10,258 nucleotides of DNA, taken from assembly GCA_021829055.1 (NCBI GenBank), contig JAJZCS010000050.1:1-10258 (forward strand). The letters are read 5' to 3'. Each line of letters opens with the position of its first letter. The first letter of the stretch is position 1. Below are positions 1 through 7,411 of the stretch, piece by piece. Position numbers and translations under genes: made by a program. Under the pieces are notes generated by a model. The model had not been told where the DNA came from. It searched no databases and saw only the letters and a program-made list of their open reading frames with translations. The DNA comes from Pseudomonadota bacterium (GTDB lineage: Bacteria; Pseudomonadota; Alphaproteobacteria; Acetobacterales; Acetobacteraceae).

Positions 1-148
1 GCTAAACACCTAACCTGCCCTCAGTTATGGGCTCAGTATGCCGGAAAATGCTAGGATTTTCGCCATTCTGAGCTAGAAGCCACCAACTAGGGCGCGCCGA
101 ACGTCGGACGAGCTTGGAGACATCAACCGAGTCCTGTAAGCGAGGGAC
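1..148. other. Leader region upstream of dgt, no gene seen
   Basis: No open frame here looks like a protein on either strand, and I could not place a convincing -35/-10 pair. What can be seen is a short near-direct repeat (CTCAGTTATG at 20-29 and CTCAGTATG at 32-40), a 6-bp hairpin GAAAAT/ATTTTC at 44-61 with a 6-nt loop, and a 4-bp hairpin CCGA/TCGG at 97-107. The promoter of the downstream gene string would be expected here or just outside the window, but the sequence does not show it clearly. Confidence 0.4.
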
Positions 149-1291
149 ATGCACCTCGCTCCATACGCTTCGGACCCCCAACGGCCCCGCGGTCGGCAAT
201 TCACTGAAACCGCCAGCCAGACACGGTCATCCTTTCAGCGCGACCGTGACCGCGTCCTGCATTCTGGTGCCTTTCGAAAGCTGCAGTACAAGACGCAGGT
301 CTTTATCACCCACGAAGGCGATTTCTACCGAACACGTCTGACCCACTCACTCGAAGTGGCGCAAATTGCCCGATCGATTGCACGTGGGCTTGGGCTCGAT
401 GAAGATCTGACGGAAGCTCTCGCCCTAGCCCATGATTTGGGACACCCGCCTTTTGGCCACGCCGGTGAGGCAGGGCTGAATGCGGCGCTGATTGACTATG
501 GGGGATTTGACCATAACGCGCAAAGCCTGCGAACTGTGACGCTACTCGAGCATCGCTATGCAGGTTTCGACGGGCTGAACCTGACCTGGGAAACACTCGA
601 AGGTATTGCAAAACATAATGGCCCCCCGGAGGAACCGCCTGACTACATCGTCATGTTCGACAGGGCATTTCAGCTGGATTTATCGCGACAGGCTTCGGCC
701 GAAGCGCAAGTGGCCGCGCTCGCCGACGATATCGCCTATCACGCGCACGACCTTGATGACGGCTGGCGCGCCGGTTTGTTTGGCACCGATGATCTCGGGC
801 CGATTCCCGTTGTCGGAGAAGCGCTTTCTGAAGCAAAGGCCGTCAGTGACGAGGTTCCACGGATTCGAGCCCATACCGTGCGGCAGGTAATCGGTAGTTT
901 TGTCACAGGGACGCTGGCCGAAAGTCGTAGGCGTATTTCCACTCTGGGCCCCACCTCCAGCGACGACATCCGCAGAGCTGCCGGGCCCGTGATTGGCTTT
1001 GCCGAGGATCTTGGCCGAGCCAATCAGGCAATCCGTGAATTTCTCAATGAGCGAATGTATCGGCATTGGCATGTCAACCGGATGACGCGCAAAGTGGAGC
1101 TGGTCGTCCGGGACATGGCGCAGCTCTTTGTGGAACGACCAGACCTGTTGCGCGGCGACTGGCGTGATCGCGCTGGTCCTCCCGGGACAATGGTGACGGC
1201 AGAGATCGTACGGGACTATATCGCTGGAATGACCGACCGTTTTGCGCTCGATGAGCATCGCAGGCTCTTCGATCCCCATTCTGCTGCCTGA
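149..1291 (+). CDS. dgt: Deoxyguanosinetriphosphate triphosphohydrolase-like HD-domain protein
   Basis: This is a cytoplasmic HD-domain phosphohydrolase of the dGTPase family, which removes the whole triphosphate from dNTPs to give a deoxynucleoside and so trims dNTP pools. The 380-residue protein has the expected metal-binding set: His66 in RLTHSLEV, the HD pair His95-Asp96 in LAHDLGHPPFGH, and a downstream Asp in ADDIAYHAHDLDDG (about 193-194). The N-terminal RDRDRVLHSGAFRKL and the segment GGFDHNAQSLR (118-128) are also family signatures. The ATG at 149 follows a GCGAGGG ribosome-binding stretch and gives the usual N-terminus, MHLAPYASDP. It is the first gene of the string, 9 nt before argS. 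The length fits the shorter alphaproteobacterial type, not the longer E. coli Dgt, so the exact nucleotide preference is not certain. Confidence 0.93.
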   Translation: MHLAPYASDPQRPRGRQFTETASQTRSSFQRDRDRVLHSGAFRKLQYKTQVFITHEGDFYRTRLTHSLEVAQIARSIARGLGLDEDLTEALALAHDLGHPPFGHAGEAGLNAALIDYGGFDHNAQSLRTVTLLEHRYAGFDGLNLTWETLEGIAKHNGPPEEPPDYIVMFDRAFQLDLSRQASAEAQVAALADDIAYHAHDLDDGWRAGLFGTDDLGPIPVVGEALSEAKAVSDEVPRIRAHTVRQVIGSFVTGTLAESRRRISTLGPTSSDDIRRAAGPVIGFAEDLGRANQAIREFLNERMYRHWHVNRMTRKVELVVRDMAQLFVERPDLLRGDWRDRAGPPGTMVTAEIVRDYIAGMTDRFALDEHRRLFDPHSAA

Positions 1292-1300
1292 GGTTATAAG

Positions 1301-3073
1301 ATGGCTGAGAATCTGTTTGCCGATTTGCGCGAAATAGTGCTCCATGAAGTCTTGCTTCTTTGCCCCGCGCTCCGTCAGGATGTACTCGAGCGCATCGAGG
1401 TCATACCCGCCCGCGACACGACCCACGGAGACGTAACAACAAATGCGGCCCTTATTGCGGCGAAGCCGTTCGGCAGTCCGCCGCGTGAGATCGCTTCCGC
1501 CCTAGCCGCCCGTCTCATGCTCCGGTCCCAAATCGCCGGAGCGGAAGCAGCCGGTCCAGGCTTTGTCAATCTGACGCTCGACCAAGCAGTCCTGCGGACT
1601 CAGATCCCTATCATCCTAAGGGCAGGAGCGGCGTATGGCGCAAGCACGCTCGGACGCGGCCAACGAATCAACATCGAATACGTGTCGGCCAACCCCACGG
1701 GGCCGCTTCATGTAGGCCATTGCCGTGGCGCCATCGTCGGAGATGCTCTAGCAAACCTACTTAGCAAAGCTGGCTACAAAATCACCAAGGAATTCTATGT
1801 GAACGACGCGGGAGCGCAGGTGATTGCCTTAGCCCGCTCGGTTTACGCTCGTTATTTGACCGCGTTAGGATTAAATGGACAGGCCGCAACATATGCCGCG
1901 TCGGTTCCTGGCGGACTGCAGTACAAAGGGACGTACCTCTCGGCTGTGGGGGAAGCTCTCGCCAACGCCCACGGCCACCAGTTTGTGAACGCCCTGGAAC
2001 ACGAATGGCTGAATGTCTTTCGCGATTTCGCTGTTACCAAGATGCTGGTACTGATCAAGGAAGACCTTACGGCCCTCGGCGTGGCGCATGACGTCTTTAC
2101 ATCCGAACGGGCGCTCGTCGAAGCGGGCGGCGTCCGTCAAGCCCTCGGCAAACTCCGTGACCGGGGCTTACTCTACGAAGGAGTGCTCGCTCCCCCGAAA
2201 GGCAAGATCCCTGATGACTGGGAACCACGTCAACAGACACTGTTCCGCGCCACAGAGTTTAGTGATGACGTTGACAGACCAATACAGAAATCCGATGGGA
2301 GCAACACATACTTCGCGAACGACGTTGCATATCATGCTAATAAGATAGAACGTGGCTTCAATACAATGATCGATGTTTGGGGAGCCGACCACGGCGGCTA
2401 CATCAAGCGCATGCAAGCTGCCGTCCGTGCACTCGGAGATGGAAACGCGTCGTTAGATGTGGTGATCTGCCAGATTGTACGCGTCGTACAAAACGGTGAG
2501 CCTATGCGAATGAGCAAGCGCGCAGGCACCTACGTCGAATTGCGGGACTTGATTGAATCGGTCGGGCCGGATGTCGTCCGATTCATCATGCTTATGCGCA
2601 AGCCCGACGCGCAGATGGAGTTTGACCTCGACTCCGCTGTAGCACAAACTCGGGAAAATCCGGTTTTCTACGTTCAATATGCCCATGCGCGTTGCCGCTC
2701 TGTGCTGCGGATCGCGGCCTCCATGCCACAACTCGGACCGACGGACGATGAAGCCCTCGCCGCCACGGATTTGAGTTTTCTGACTGCACCGGAAGAACTC
2801 TGTTTAATTCGCCGCCTGGTGGCCTGGCCTCGCTTGGTGGAGTCCGCAGCAACCGCACGCGAACCACATCGAATTGGCTTTTATCTTTATGATCTGGCCA
2901 GCGATTTTCATGCCCTATGGAATTGCGGCCATAGCGACGCGACATTGCGTTTTATTCAGATCGAGGCGACGAATGCGACACGTGCCCGCCTCGCCCTGGT
3001 TGCGGCGACAGCTGCGGTAATACGATCCGGTCTTGCCGTGATGGGCGTTACACCTGTCGAGGAGATGCGCTGA
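1301..3073 (+). CDS. argS: Arginine--tRNA ligase (ArgRS)
   Basis: Class I aminoacyl-tRNA synthetase that activates arginine with ATP and charges tRNA-Arg in the cytoplasm. The 590-residue protein has the N-terminal Add-1 domain (about 5-92, ending PGFVNLTL), then the catalytic Rossmann fold with the HIGH-type signature HVGH at 137-140 in SANPTGPLHVGHCRGA. The KMSKS-type loop is MSKR at 404-407, within GEPMRMSKRAG. The segment NPVFYVQYAHARCRS (453-467) marks the start of the C-terminal anticodon-binding DALR domain. Both nucleotide-binding signatures are intact and the length is normal, so the gene looks functional. A GAGG ribosome-binding stretch precedes the ATG, and the gene starts 9 nt after dgt, so the two are probably co-transcribed. 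Confidence 0.97.
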   Translation: MAENLFADLREIVLHEVLLLCPALRQDVLERIEVIPARDTTHGDVTTNAALIAAKPFGSPPREIASALAARLMLRSQIAGAEAAGPGFVNLTLDQAVLRTQIPIILRAGAAYGASTLGRGQRINIEYVSANPTGPLHVGHCRGAIVGDALANLLSKAGYKITKEFYVNDAGAQVIALARSVYARYLTALGLNGQAATYAASVPGGLQYKGTYLSAVGEALANAHGHQFVNALEHEWLNVFRDFAVTKMLVLIKEDLTALGVAHDVFTSERALVEAGGVRQALGKLRDRGLLYEGVLAPPKGKIPDDWEPRQQTLFRATEFSDDVDRPIQKSDGSNTYFANDVAYHANKIERGFNTMIDVWGADHGGYIKRMQAAVRALGDGNASLDVVICQIVRVVQNGEPMRMSKRAGTYVELRDLIESVGPDVVRFIMLMRKPDAQMEFDLDSAVAQTRENPVFYVQYAHARCRSVLRIAASMPQLGPTDDEALAATDLSFLTAPEELCLIRRLVAWPRLVESAATAREPHRIGFYLYDLASDFHALWNCGHSDATLRFIQIEATNATRARLALVAATAAVIRSGLAVMGVTPVEEMR

Positions 3074-3094
3074 ACCGAGGAGAAAGCAGACCCG

Positions 3095-3823
3095 ATGGAG
3101 GACCCCGATATTGACGTCCCGCCTTATGTGACGCCGCGCACCCGCCCACGAGGCATTGACGCCGCAACGCGGCGGATAGTCGTGGCCGCAAGCGGGATTG
3201 GATTTGCGCTGATTGGTCTGGCAATTGTTTGGAGTGGAATACATACTGATCTTGGGCCACCGCCGGTTATCAAGCCACCTCCCGGCCCTATGCGGACGAA
3301 GCCTGTCGATCCAGGCGGCTTGCAGGTACCGGGCGCTCACGAGCAAATTATGTCCGGCCTGCCATCAGCGCCAATACCGCGATTAGCCCCCTTACCACCG
3401 GTACCCGATGTTGCCGCGCTTACTCGCTCACCGCCGCCAGCACCTGTTGGTGCAGCAGCCCCACGTGTACCGGTCGTCAAAACGCAGGAAAAGACACGGT
3501 CAATTGGGCTAACAGCACTAGCGACATCATCGAAACCACCCACCCCGTCAACCAATGGAGCGACCCTGACTGACGAAACCCGTCAAAACGTCGTTCAACT
3601 CGCCGCCCTGCCAACACCACAGGACGCACAAAACGCATGGCGCAAACTCGCCGCGCGTGCACCAGCGCTACTGGCCAACAAATCCCCGGAAATTGTCCGG
3701 GCAACAATCGATGGAAAGACCTTTTACCAGGTCCGACTCGGCTTTCCAACGGATGCCGATGCAATTGGATTTTGTGCCCGGCTCCGCAAAAGTGGCATTT
3801 CATGCTATCGGCCAAAAATATGA
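3095..3823 (+). CDS. Membrane-anchored SPOR-domain protein
   Basis: A 242-residue bitopic inner-membrane protein. A short cytoplasmic N-terminus rich in Arg and Pro is followed by one hydrophobic segment (about 28-48), a long Pro/Ala-rich periplasmic linker (about 52-160) and a C-terminal SPOR domain (about 165-240, starting VVQLAAL and containing FYQVRLGFPTDADA). SPOR domains are known to bind glycan strands stripped of stem peptides, which accumulate at division septa, so a role in cell division or envelope maintenance is likely. The linker is low-complexity and would be poorly conserved. The ATG has a GAGGAGA stretch about 11 nt upstream. The stop codon overlaps the start of nagZ (ATGA at 3820-3823), which couples it to a peptidoglycan recycling enzyme. 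The specific role of this SPOR protein cannot be read from the sequence. Confidence 0.88.
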   Translation: MEDPDIDVPPYVTPRTRPRGIDAATRRIVVAASGIGFALIGLAIVWSGIHTDLGPPPVIKPPPGPMRTKPVDPGGLQVPGAHEQIMSGLPSAPIPRLAPLPPVPDVAALTRSPPPAPVGAAAPRVPVVKTQEKTRSIGLTALATSSKPPTPSTNGATLTDETRQNVVQLAALPTPQDAQNAWRKLAARAPALLANKSPEIVRATIDGKTFYQVRLGFPTDADAIGFCARLRKSGISCYRPKI

Positions 3824-4791
3824 GCACTTCCAAAACGAAGGCGGCGGTTGTCGGCATTTCAGGAACCAGTCTAACGAGTGACGAGTCTGATCTGCTCGCC
3901 GCTTTACCACCAGCAGGCGTCATCCTGTTCTCCCGGAATATTGTCGATCCTCCTCAACTGGAGCAACTGGTGACCCAGCTTCGCGATAGGCTACCGGAAG
4001 CAGCCGTTTTGATGATTGACCAAGAAGGCGGGCGCGTAAGCCGCTTGAGGCCTCCTCACTGGCCCAGCCTGCCGGCGCCCGCAACTCTCGGCACACTCTG
4101 GCGGAACGACCAATATGCCGCACGCCGTGCCGCAAGGGCGCATGGCGCAGCACTCGGCGTGCTGGCGCGGGAAGCTGAGATCGACGTCGTGACAGCTCCC
4201 GTGCTGGATGTCCCGGCAGAAGGCGCAAATCCCGTGATCGGGGATCGCGCGATCAGTAACGATCCAGTTGCGGTGGGTGTCCTCGGCGCTGACATCGCCT
4301 GGGGGATTCAGTTTCAAGGAGTTCAGCCGGCAATGAAACACATACCCGGCCACGGGAAGGCGACGGTTGACAGCCATACCGGCTTACCACGGATCACGGC
4401 CAGCAATCTGGATGCAGATCTTGCACCATTTGCCGCCAATGCCGGACTACCTTGGGCAATGACTGCTCATGTCGTTTATGAAATGTGGGACAAGGACTTG
4501 CCGGCGACCTTGTCACGCCGGGTCATAGATGACGTGATCCGCCGCCGGATCGGATTCCAAGGTATACTAATCAGTGACGATCTAGCAATGGGCGCACTGA
4601 CCGGTGATCCCGCTACTCGGGCCCGGGGTGCACTTACCGCGGGCTGCGACCTTGCCCTCTATTGTCCTGGGGACCTGCCGGGTAATCGCGCTGTCCTCGA
4701 GGCTTGTTTTGCCTTCGACATGACGCGGTTGGTCAGCCTAAAAAAGAATGCTCCTGAGCTTTCTGCCAACATGCTAGCAGTGAACGCGTAA
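3820..4791 (+). CDS. nagZ: Beta-N-acetylhexosaminidase NagZ (GH3)
   Basis: Cytoplasmic family 3 glycoside hydrolase that removes N-acetylglucosamine from GlcNAc-anhydroMurNAc peptides during peptidoglycan recycling. From the chosen start it has 323 residues. Family motifs are GVILFSRNI (33-41), LMIDQEGGRVSRL (64-76), KHIPGHG (173-179) followed by DSH (184-186), the mobile loop carrying the catalytic Asp-His pair, and ISDDLAMGAL (251-260), where Asp253 is the expected nucleophile. The open frame extends upstream to 3637, but that part lies inside the SPOR gene and lacks family similarity. I chose ATG 3820 because it overlaps the preceding stop as ATGA and starts just before the family fold; ATG 3802 is the alternative, and neither has a strong ribosome-binding site. 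Products of this pathway can influence beta-lactamase induction in other bacteria; nothing here shows such a circuit. Confidence 0.95.
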   Translation: MSTSKTKAAVVGISGTSLTSDESDLLAALPPAGVILFSRNIVDPPQLEQLVTQLRDRLPEAAVLMIDQEGGRVSRLRPPHWPSLPAPATLGTLWRNDQYAARRAARAHGAALGVLAREAEIDVVTAPVLDVPAEGANPVIGDRAISNDPVAVGVLGADIAWGIQFQGVQPAMKHIPGHGKATVDSHTGLPRITASNLDADLAPFAANAGLPWAMTAHVVYEMWDKDLPATLSRRVIDDVIRRRIGFQGILISDDLAMGALTGDPATRARGALTAGCDLALYCPGDLPGNRAVLEACFAFDMTRLVSLKKNAPELSANMLAVNA

Positions 4792-5489
4792 TGACCTTCG
4801 AGAGTCTGCGCGCGATCGTGCTCGGCGTAATCGCCGCCGGGCTCGCCATTATCCTGCACGAGCTCGCACATGGTTTTGCAGCTTTAGCGCTAGGCGACCA
4901 CACAGCAGCTCGTGCTGGACGGCTATCGCTAAATCCGCTTAGCCATATCGATCGGTATGGGACGATTGTCGTACCGCTCGTCTTGCTGATCAGCCAACTG
5001 GTGATGATCGGTCGCGTAGCTTTCATGTTTGGCTGGGCTAAACCAGTCCCGGTGGATGCTCGTCAGTTCACGAATCCGCGCCGTGGCATGGCGTTGGTCG
5101 CCGCAGCAGGGCCAGTAATGAATTTTTTTCTAGCGCTGGTGGGTGCATTCGGCCTCGCAATTTTCGGTACACGCGGAGCATCGGCGATTTTTTTCGCGGA
5201 TTTCGTACTCTTTAATGTCGTTTTGGGCCTTTTTAATCTGATCCCGCTACCGCCCTTCGATGGTGGTCGCATCGCCGTCGGCGTTCTGCCAATGCCGCTG
5301 GCACGTGCGCTGGCGCAAGTGGAGCGTGTGGGTATCTTGGCAATTCTGCTGGCGATCTTCGTTCTTCCCGGCGTGCTTGGAGCGGCGGGAATTAAATTTG
5401 ATCCAGTTGGCAGCCTGCTGAACACACTCGTGCCTGCGGTCGCTGAAGCAATACTCGCAACTGCAGGGGTTCATGGCGCTCGTTTCTGA
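4791..5489 (+). CDS. Site-2 protease family (M50) integral membrane metallopeptidase
   Basis: A 232-residue polytopic membrane protein of the S2P/M50 zinc metalloprotease family. The zinc-binding HELAH lies at 23-27 in the first membrane segment, and the third ligand Asp157 lies in NLIPLPPFDGGR (149-160), the typical second motif. AAAGPVMNF (104-112) is the conserved loop before the next membrane segment. No PDZ domain is present, so this is the small form and not RseP/MmpA. The substrate is unknown; members cleave membrane-embedded segments of other proteins. The start codon overlaps the nagZ stop by one base (TAATG), and the 3' end overlaps scpA by 17 nt, so it is embedded in the operon. 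All catalytic residues are present, so activity is plausible, but the biological role is not shown. Confidence 0.9.
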   Translation: MTFESLRAIVLGVIAAGLAIILHELAHGFAALALGDHTAARAGRLSLNPLSHIDRYGTIVVPLVLLISQLVMIGRVAFMFGWAKPVPVDARQFTNPRRGMALVAAAGPVMNFFLALVGAFGLAIFGTRGASAIFFADFVLFNVVLGLFNLIPLPPFDGGRIAVGVLPMPLARALAQVERVGILAILLAIFVLPGVLGAAGIKFDPVGSLLNTLVPAVAEAILATAGVHGARF

Positions 5490-6267
5490 ATCAGAAAATC
5501 CGCAAGAAGAGCGGTCCGTTAACCCCTCGCTGATTCTTGATCTTGATGGCTTCGCAGGCCCGCTCGATCTGTTGCTCGACCTAGCACGGGCCCAGAAAGT
5601 CGATCTTGCCCGGATCTCAATCCTGGCTCTGGTAGAACAATACCTCGCCGTTATTGAAAATGCCCGGCATCTACGGCTTGAGCTGGCCGCCGATTGGCTC
5701 GTGATGGCGGCGTGGCTTACATGGCTCAAGTCACGTCTCCTTCTCCCTCAGGACAAACCGCAGGAAGAAGAGGGCGAGGATGCTGCCCACAATCTTGCTG
5801 AGAAGTTGAGGCAGCTTGAACTCATCCACTCTGCGGCTGCTTGGCTTGGCACGCGTCCTCTCCTCAATCAGGATGTATTTGCCCGCGGCAAGTCGGAGGA
5901 TTTGACAGAGATCGACCGCTCGCGACTCCGCGTCAGTATCTCAGGCCTTCTCAGTGCTTATCTTGCGGCCCGAAGCCGTGGCACGGCCTCGGTTCCGTAC
6001 CAGCCGAAGCCGATGCGTTTCTGGTCCGTCCAACAAGCCCTCCAATTTTTATTCCAACAGTTGCATAGCACACCCGATTGGACAGATTTGTCACGATTTC
6101 TGCCAGAGCAGTATTCTGACCCGCTTGCGTCCCGAGCAGCTTTGTCGAGCACGTTTATGGCCAGTCTCGAGCTGGCGCGGAGTGGTCACGTATTGTTGCG
6201 CCAGACTGAAACCTTCGGAGCGATCGAGTTGCGTCGCACCGATCCCCCCGCTGCGGAGGACGAATGA
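5473..6267 (+). CDS. scpA: Segregation and condensation protein A (kleisin ScpA)
   Basis: Kleisin subunit of the SMC-ScpAB condensin, which bridges SMC heads and helps compact and separate sister chromosomes. The 264-residue protein has the ScpA N-terminal signature DGFAGPLDLLLDLARAQKV (25-43), then ILALVEQYL and the helix AADWLVMAAWLTWLKSRLLL (72-91). A charged linker (about 95-105) follows, and the C-terminal winged-helix part (about 215-258, containing STFMASLELARSG and FGAIELRR) binds the SMC head. The ATG at 5473 is inside the end of the M50 gene (17-nt overlap) and has AGGGG just upstream. The first 20 residues before the family fold are variable. The last bases overlap scpB as ATGA, which favours balanced synthesis of the two partners. 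Confidence 0.94.
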   Translation: MALVSESENPQEERSVNPSLILDLDGFAGPLDLLLDLARAQKVDLARISILALVEQYLAVIENARHLRLELAADWLVMAAWLTWLKSRLLLPQDKPQEEEGEDAAHNLAEKLRQLELIHSAAAWLGTRPLLNQDVFARGKSEDLTEIDRSRLRVSISGLLSAYLAARSRGTASVPYQPKPMRFWSVQQALQFLFQQLHSTPDWTDLSRFLPEQYSDPLASRAALSSTFMASLELARSGHVLLRQTETFGAIELRRTDPPAAEDE

Positions 6268-6887
6268 CCGAACGCCCTTACGCGGAGCGCCTGATCGAAG
6301 CGGCCATTTTTGCCAGCCGCGAACCAGTCAAGCTTCGCAGTCTTGCGAATTTAGCACCTGAAGATACCGACATCGAAGCCACCATCGCAGCGTTGCGGGC
6401 GCGCTACGACGGTAGTGGCGTAGAACTGGTTGACGTTGGTGGCGGGTTCATGTTTCGAACTGCCCCAGATCTCGCCATGGCGCTGCGCAAAATCATCGAA
6501 GTGCCGCGGCGCTTGCCGCGTGTGGTGATGGAGACTTTAGCGATCATCGCGTATCATCAGCCCGTCACCCGTAACGAGATCGAGCAAGTCAGAGGAGCCA
6601 GCCTGGGCCAAGCAACTCTTGATGCCCTATTGCAGGCCGACCTGGTTACCCCGTGCGGGCACAAGGAAACACCAGGGAGGCCAACACTCTGGGCAACAAC
6701 AGCACACTTTCTTGCGGCTTTCAGCCTACGAAGCCTTCAAGATCTACCGAAACGTGAAGACCTTTTGCTCGACGCGGCAACAGCTCCCCCTCCCTCGGAG
6801 GGTGAGGGAGCTGAAAACCGTGACTTGGAAGAGGAGCAGAACATAGGCACCGATGCCGAAGTCAAGCCACTGACTGCTGATCCTTGA
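6264..6887 (+). CDS. scpB: Segregation and condensation protein B (ScpB)
   Basis: Partner of ScpA in the SMC condensin complex; it binds the ScpA linker as a dimer through two winged-helix domains. The 207-residue protein has the N-terminal winged helix (about 8-80) and the second one containing METLAIIAYHQPVTRNEI (89-106), RGASLG and the turn TPGRPTLWATT (136-146). The core ends near residue 168 (LQDLPKREDLL). The remaining tail is not conserved in character: residues 173-184 are encoded by a GC-rich palindrome giving TAPPPSEGEGAE, and the last 20 or so residues are acidic. The start ATG overlaps scpA and has GGAGGA just upstream. The tail insertion should not affect the folded core. Confidence 0.94.
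   Translation: MTERPYAERLIEAAIFASREPVKLRSLANLAPEDTDIEATIAALRARYDGSGVELVDVGGGFMFRTAPDLAMALRKIIEVPRRLPRVVMETLAIIAYHQPVTRNEIEQVRGASLGQATLDALLQADLVTPCGHKETPGRPTLWATTAHFLAAFSLRSLQDLPKREDLLLDAATAPPPSEGEGAENRDLEEEQNIGTDAEVKPLTADP
6781..6813. repeat. Two-tier palindromic element inside the 3' end of scpB
   Basis: The sequence shows an 8-bp perfect outer stem (CAGCTCCC at 6781-6788 with GGGAGCTG at 6806-6813), a 3/3 internal loop, a 4-bp inner stem (CCCT at 6792-6795 with AGGG at 6799-6802) and a CGG loop. It resembles the GC-rich, CTCCC/GGGAG-type REP-like palindromes scattered in many proteobacterial genomes. Here it is read in frame as Pro-Pro-Pro-Ser-Glu-Gly-Glu-Gly in a non-conserved tail. Identity as a mobile repeat is an inference until other genomic copies are found. 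Confidence 0.6.
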
Positions 6888-6892
6888 CCTAC

Positions 6893-6916
6893 AGCCTCAT
6901 GCTGCTAGCAGAGGCT
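6893..6916 (+). other. Hairpin in the scpB-tatB gap
   Basis: AGCCTC at 6893-6898 pairs with GAGGCT at 6911-6916, and TGCT (6900-6903) with AGCA (6907-6910), leaving one bulged A (6899) and a GCT loop. This gives 10 base pairs in 24 nt and fills half of the 48-nt gap between the scpB stop and the tatB start. No T-run follows, so it does not look like an intrinsic terminator. It could be an mRNA-processing or stability element, or a scar of a lost gene. Confidence 0.5.
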
Positions 6917-6935
6917 CCGTTACAAGCGAGTGAGA

Positions 6936-7403
6936 ATGTTTGGATTTTCCTGGGCAGAGATTGGTGTTATCATGGTCGTGGCGCTCGTCGTCATCGGGCC
7001 CAAAGACTTGCCGATCGCAATTCGCTCTATGAGCGCAGCCTTGCGGAAAATGCGTAGCTTGGCAAGCGAGTTTCAAGGCCATATCAACGAGTTGATGCGT
7101 GAAGTCGACCTGCAAGATGTAGCCAGCGAGTTGCGCAACCTCCGTAATTTCGATCTAGGAGCCGCAGTTGAGCGTCACATCGACCCGGAAGGCGACCTCC
7201 GACACGCACTCGATCCGGCAACAGATGCAATCAGTTCACCCCAGACCGGGGTCGTGACGCACGACGAAGACCTCTCATTGCACGAGCCTGTGGACGACAC
7301 CACCACAGCGGTTCCAGCCGGCTTGCCGCACTTCATTCCACCGGCAGCGGCTCGGCAGCGTCAAATTCCTGCCTTCATCCCGCCCGGCACGCGAATCTGG
7401 TAG
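6936..7403 (+). CDS. tatB: Sec-independent translocase subunit TatB
   Basis: Membrane component of the twin-arginine translocase, which with TatC forms the receptor for folded proteins carrying twin-arginine signal peptides. The 155-residue protein starts MFGFSWAEIG, with Glu8 at the position typical of TatB, a single hydrophobic segment (about 8-20), the Gly21-Pro22 hinge in VVIGPKDLP, and an amphipathic helix (about 25-65) with RKMRSLASEFQGHINEL. The C-terminal half (about 80-155) is acidic and proline-rich and probably disordered. The frame also offers GTG at 6930, but ATG 6936 gives the standard TatB N-terminus and has AGCGAG at a good distance. It is followed after 8 nt by tatC. The GP hinge and long tail favour TatB over TatA; no separate tatA lies in the window. 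Confidence 0.9.
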   Translation: MFGFSWAEIGVIMVVALVVIGPKDLPIAIRSMSAALRKMRSLASEFQGHINELMREVDLQDVASELRNLRNFDLGAAVERHIDPEGDLRHALDPATDAISSPQTGVVTHDEDLSLHEPVDDTTTAVPAGLPHFIPPAAARQRQIPAFIPPGTRIW

Positions 7404-7411
7404 AAGACGCA

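Noticed and set aside
2..199. A 65-residue - strand open frame upstream of dgt, possibly a divergent gene
   Set aside because: The translation resembles no known family, overlaps the dgt start, and shows no ribosome-binding site; a divergent gene would have to lie outside the window.
680..1426. A 248-residue open frame on the - strand across dgt and the start of argS
   Set aside because: It is antisense to two well-supported genes, resembles no family I recognise, and has no ribosome-binding or operon context.
3637..3819. Upstream extension of the nagZ frame
   Set aside because: It lies inside the SPOR-domain coding region, reads as a Cys/Arg-rich sequence unlike the NagZ N-terminus, and the ATGA start at 3820 fits the operon pattern.
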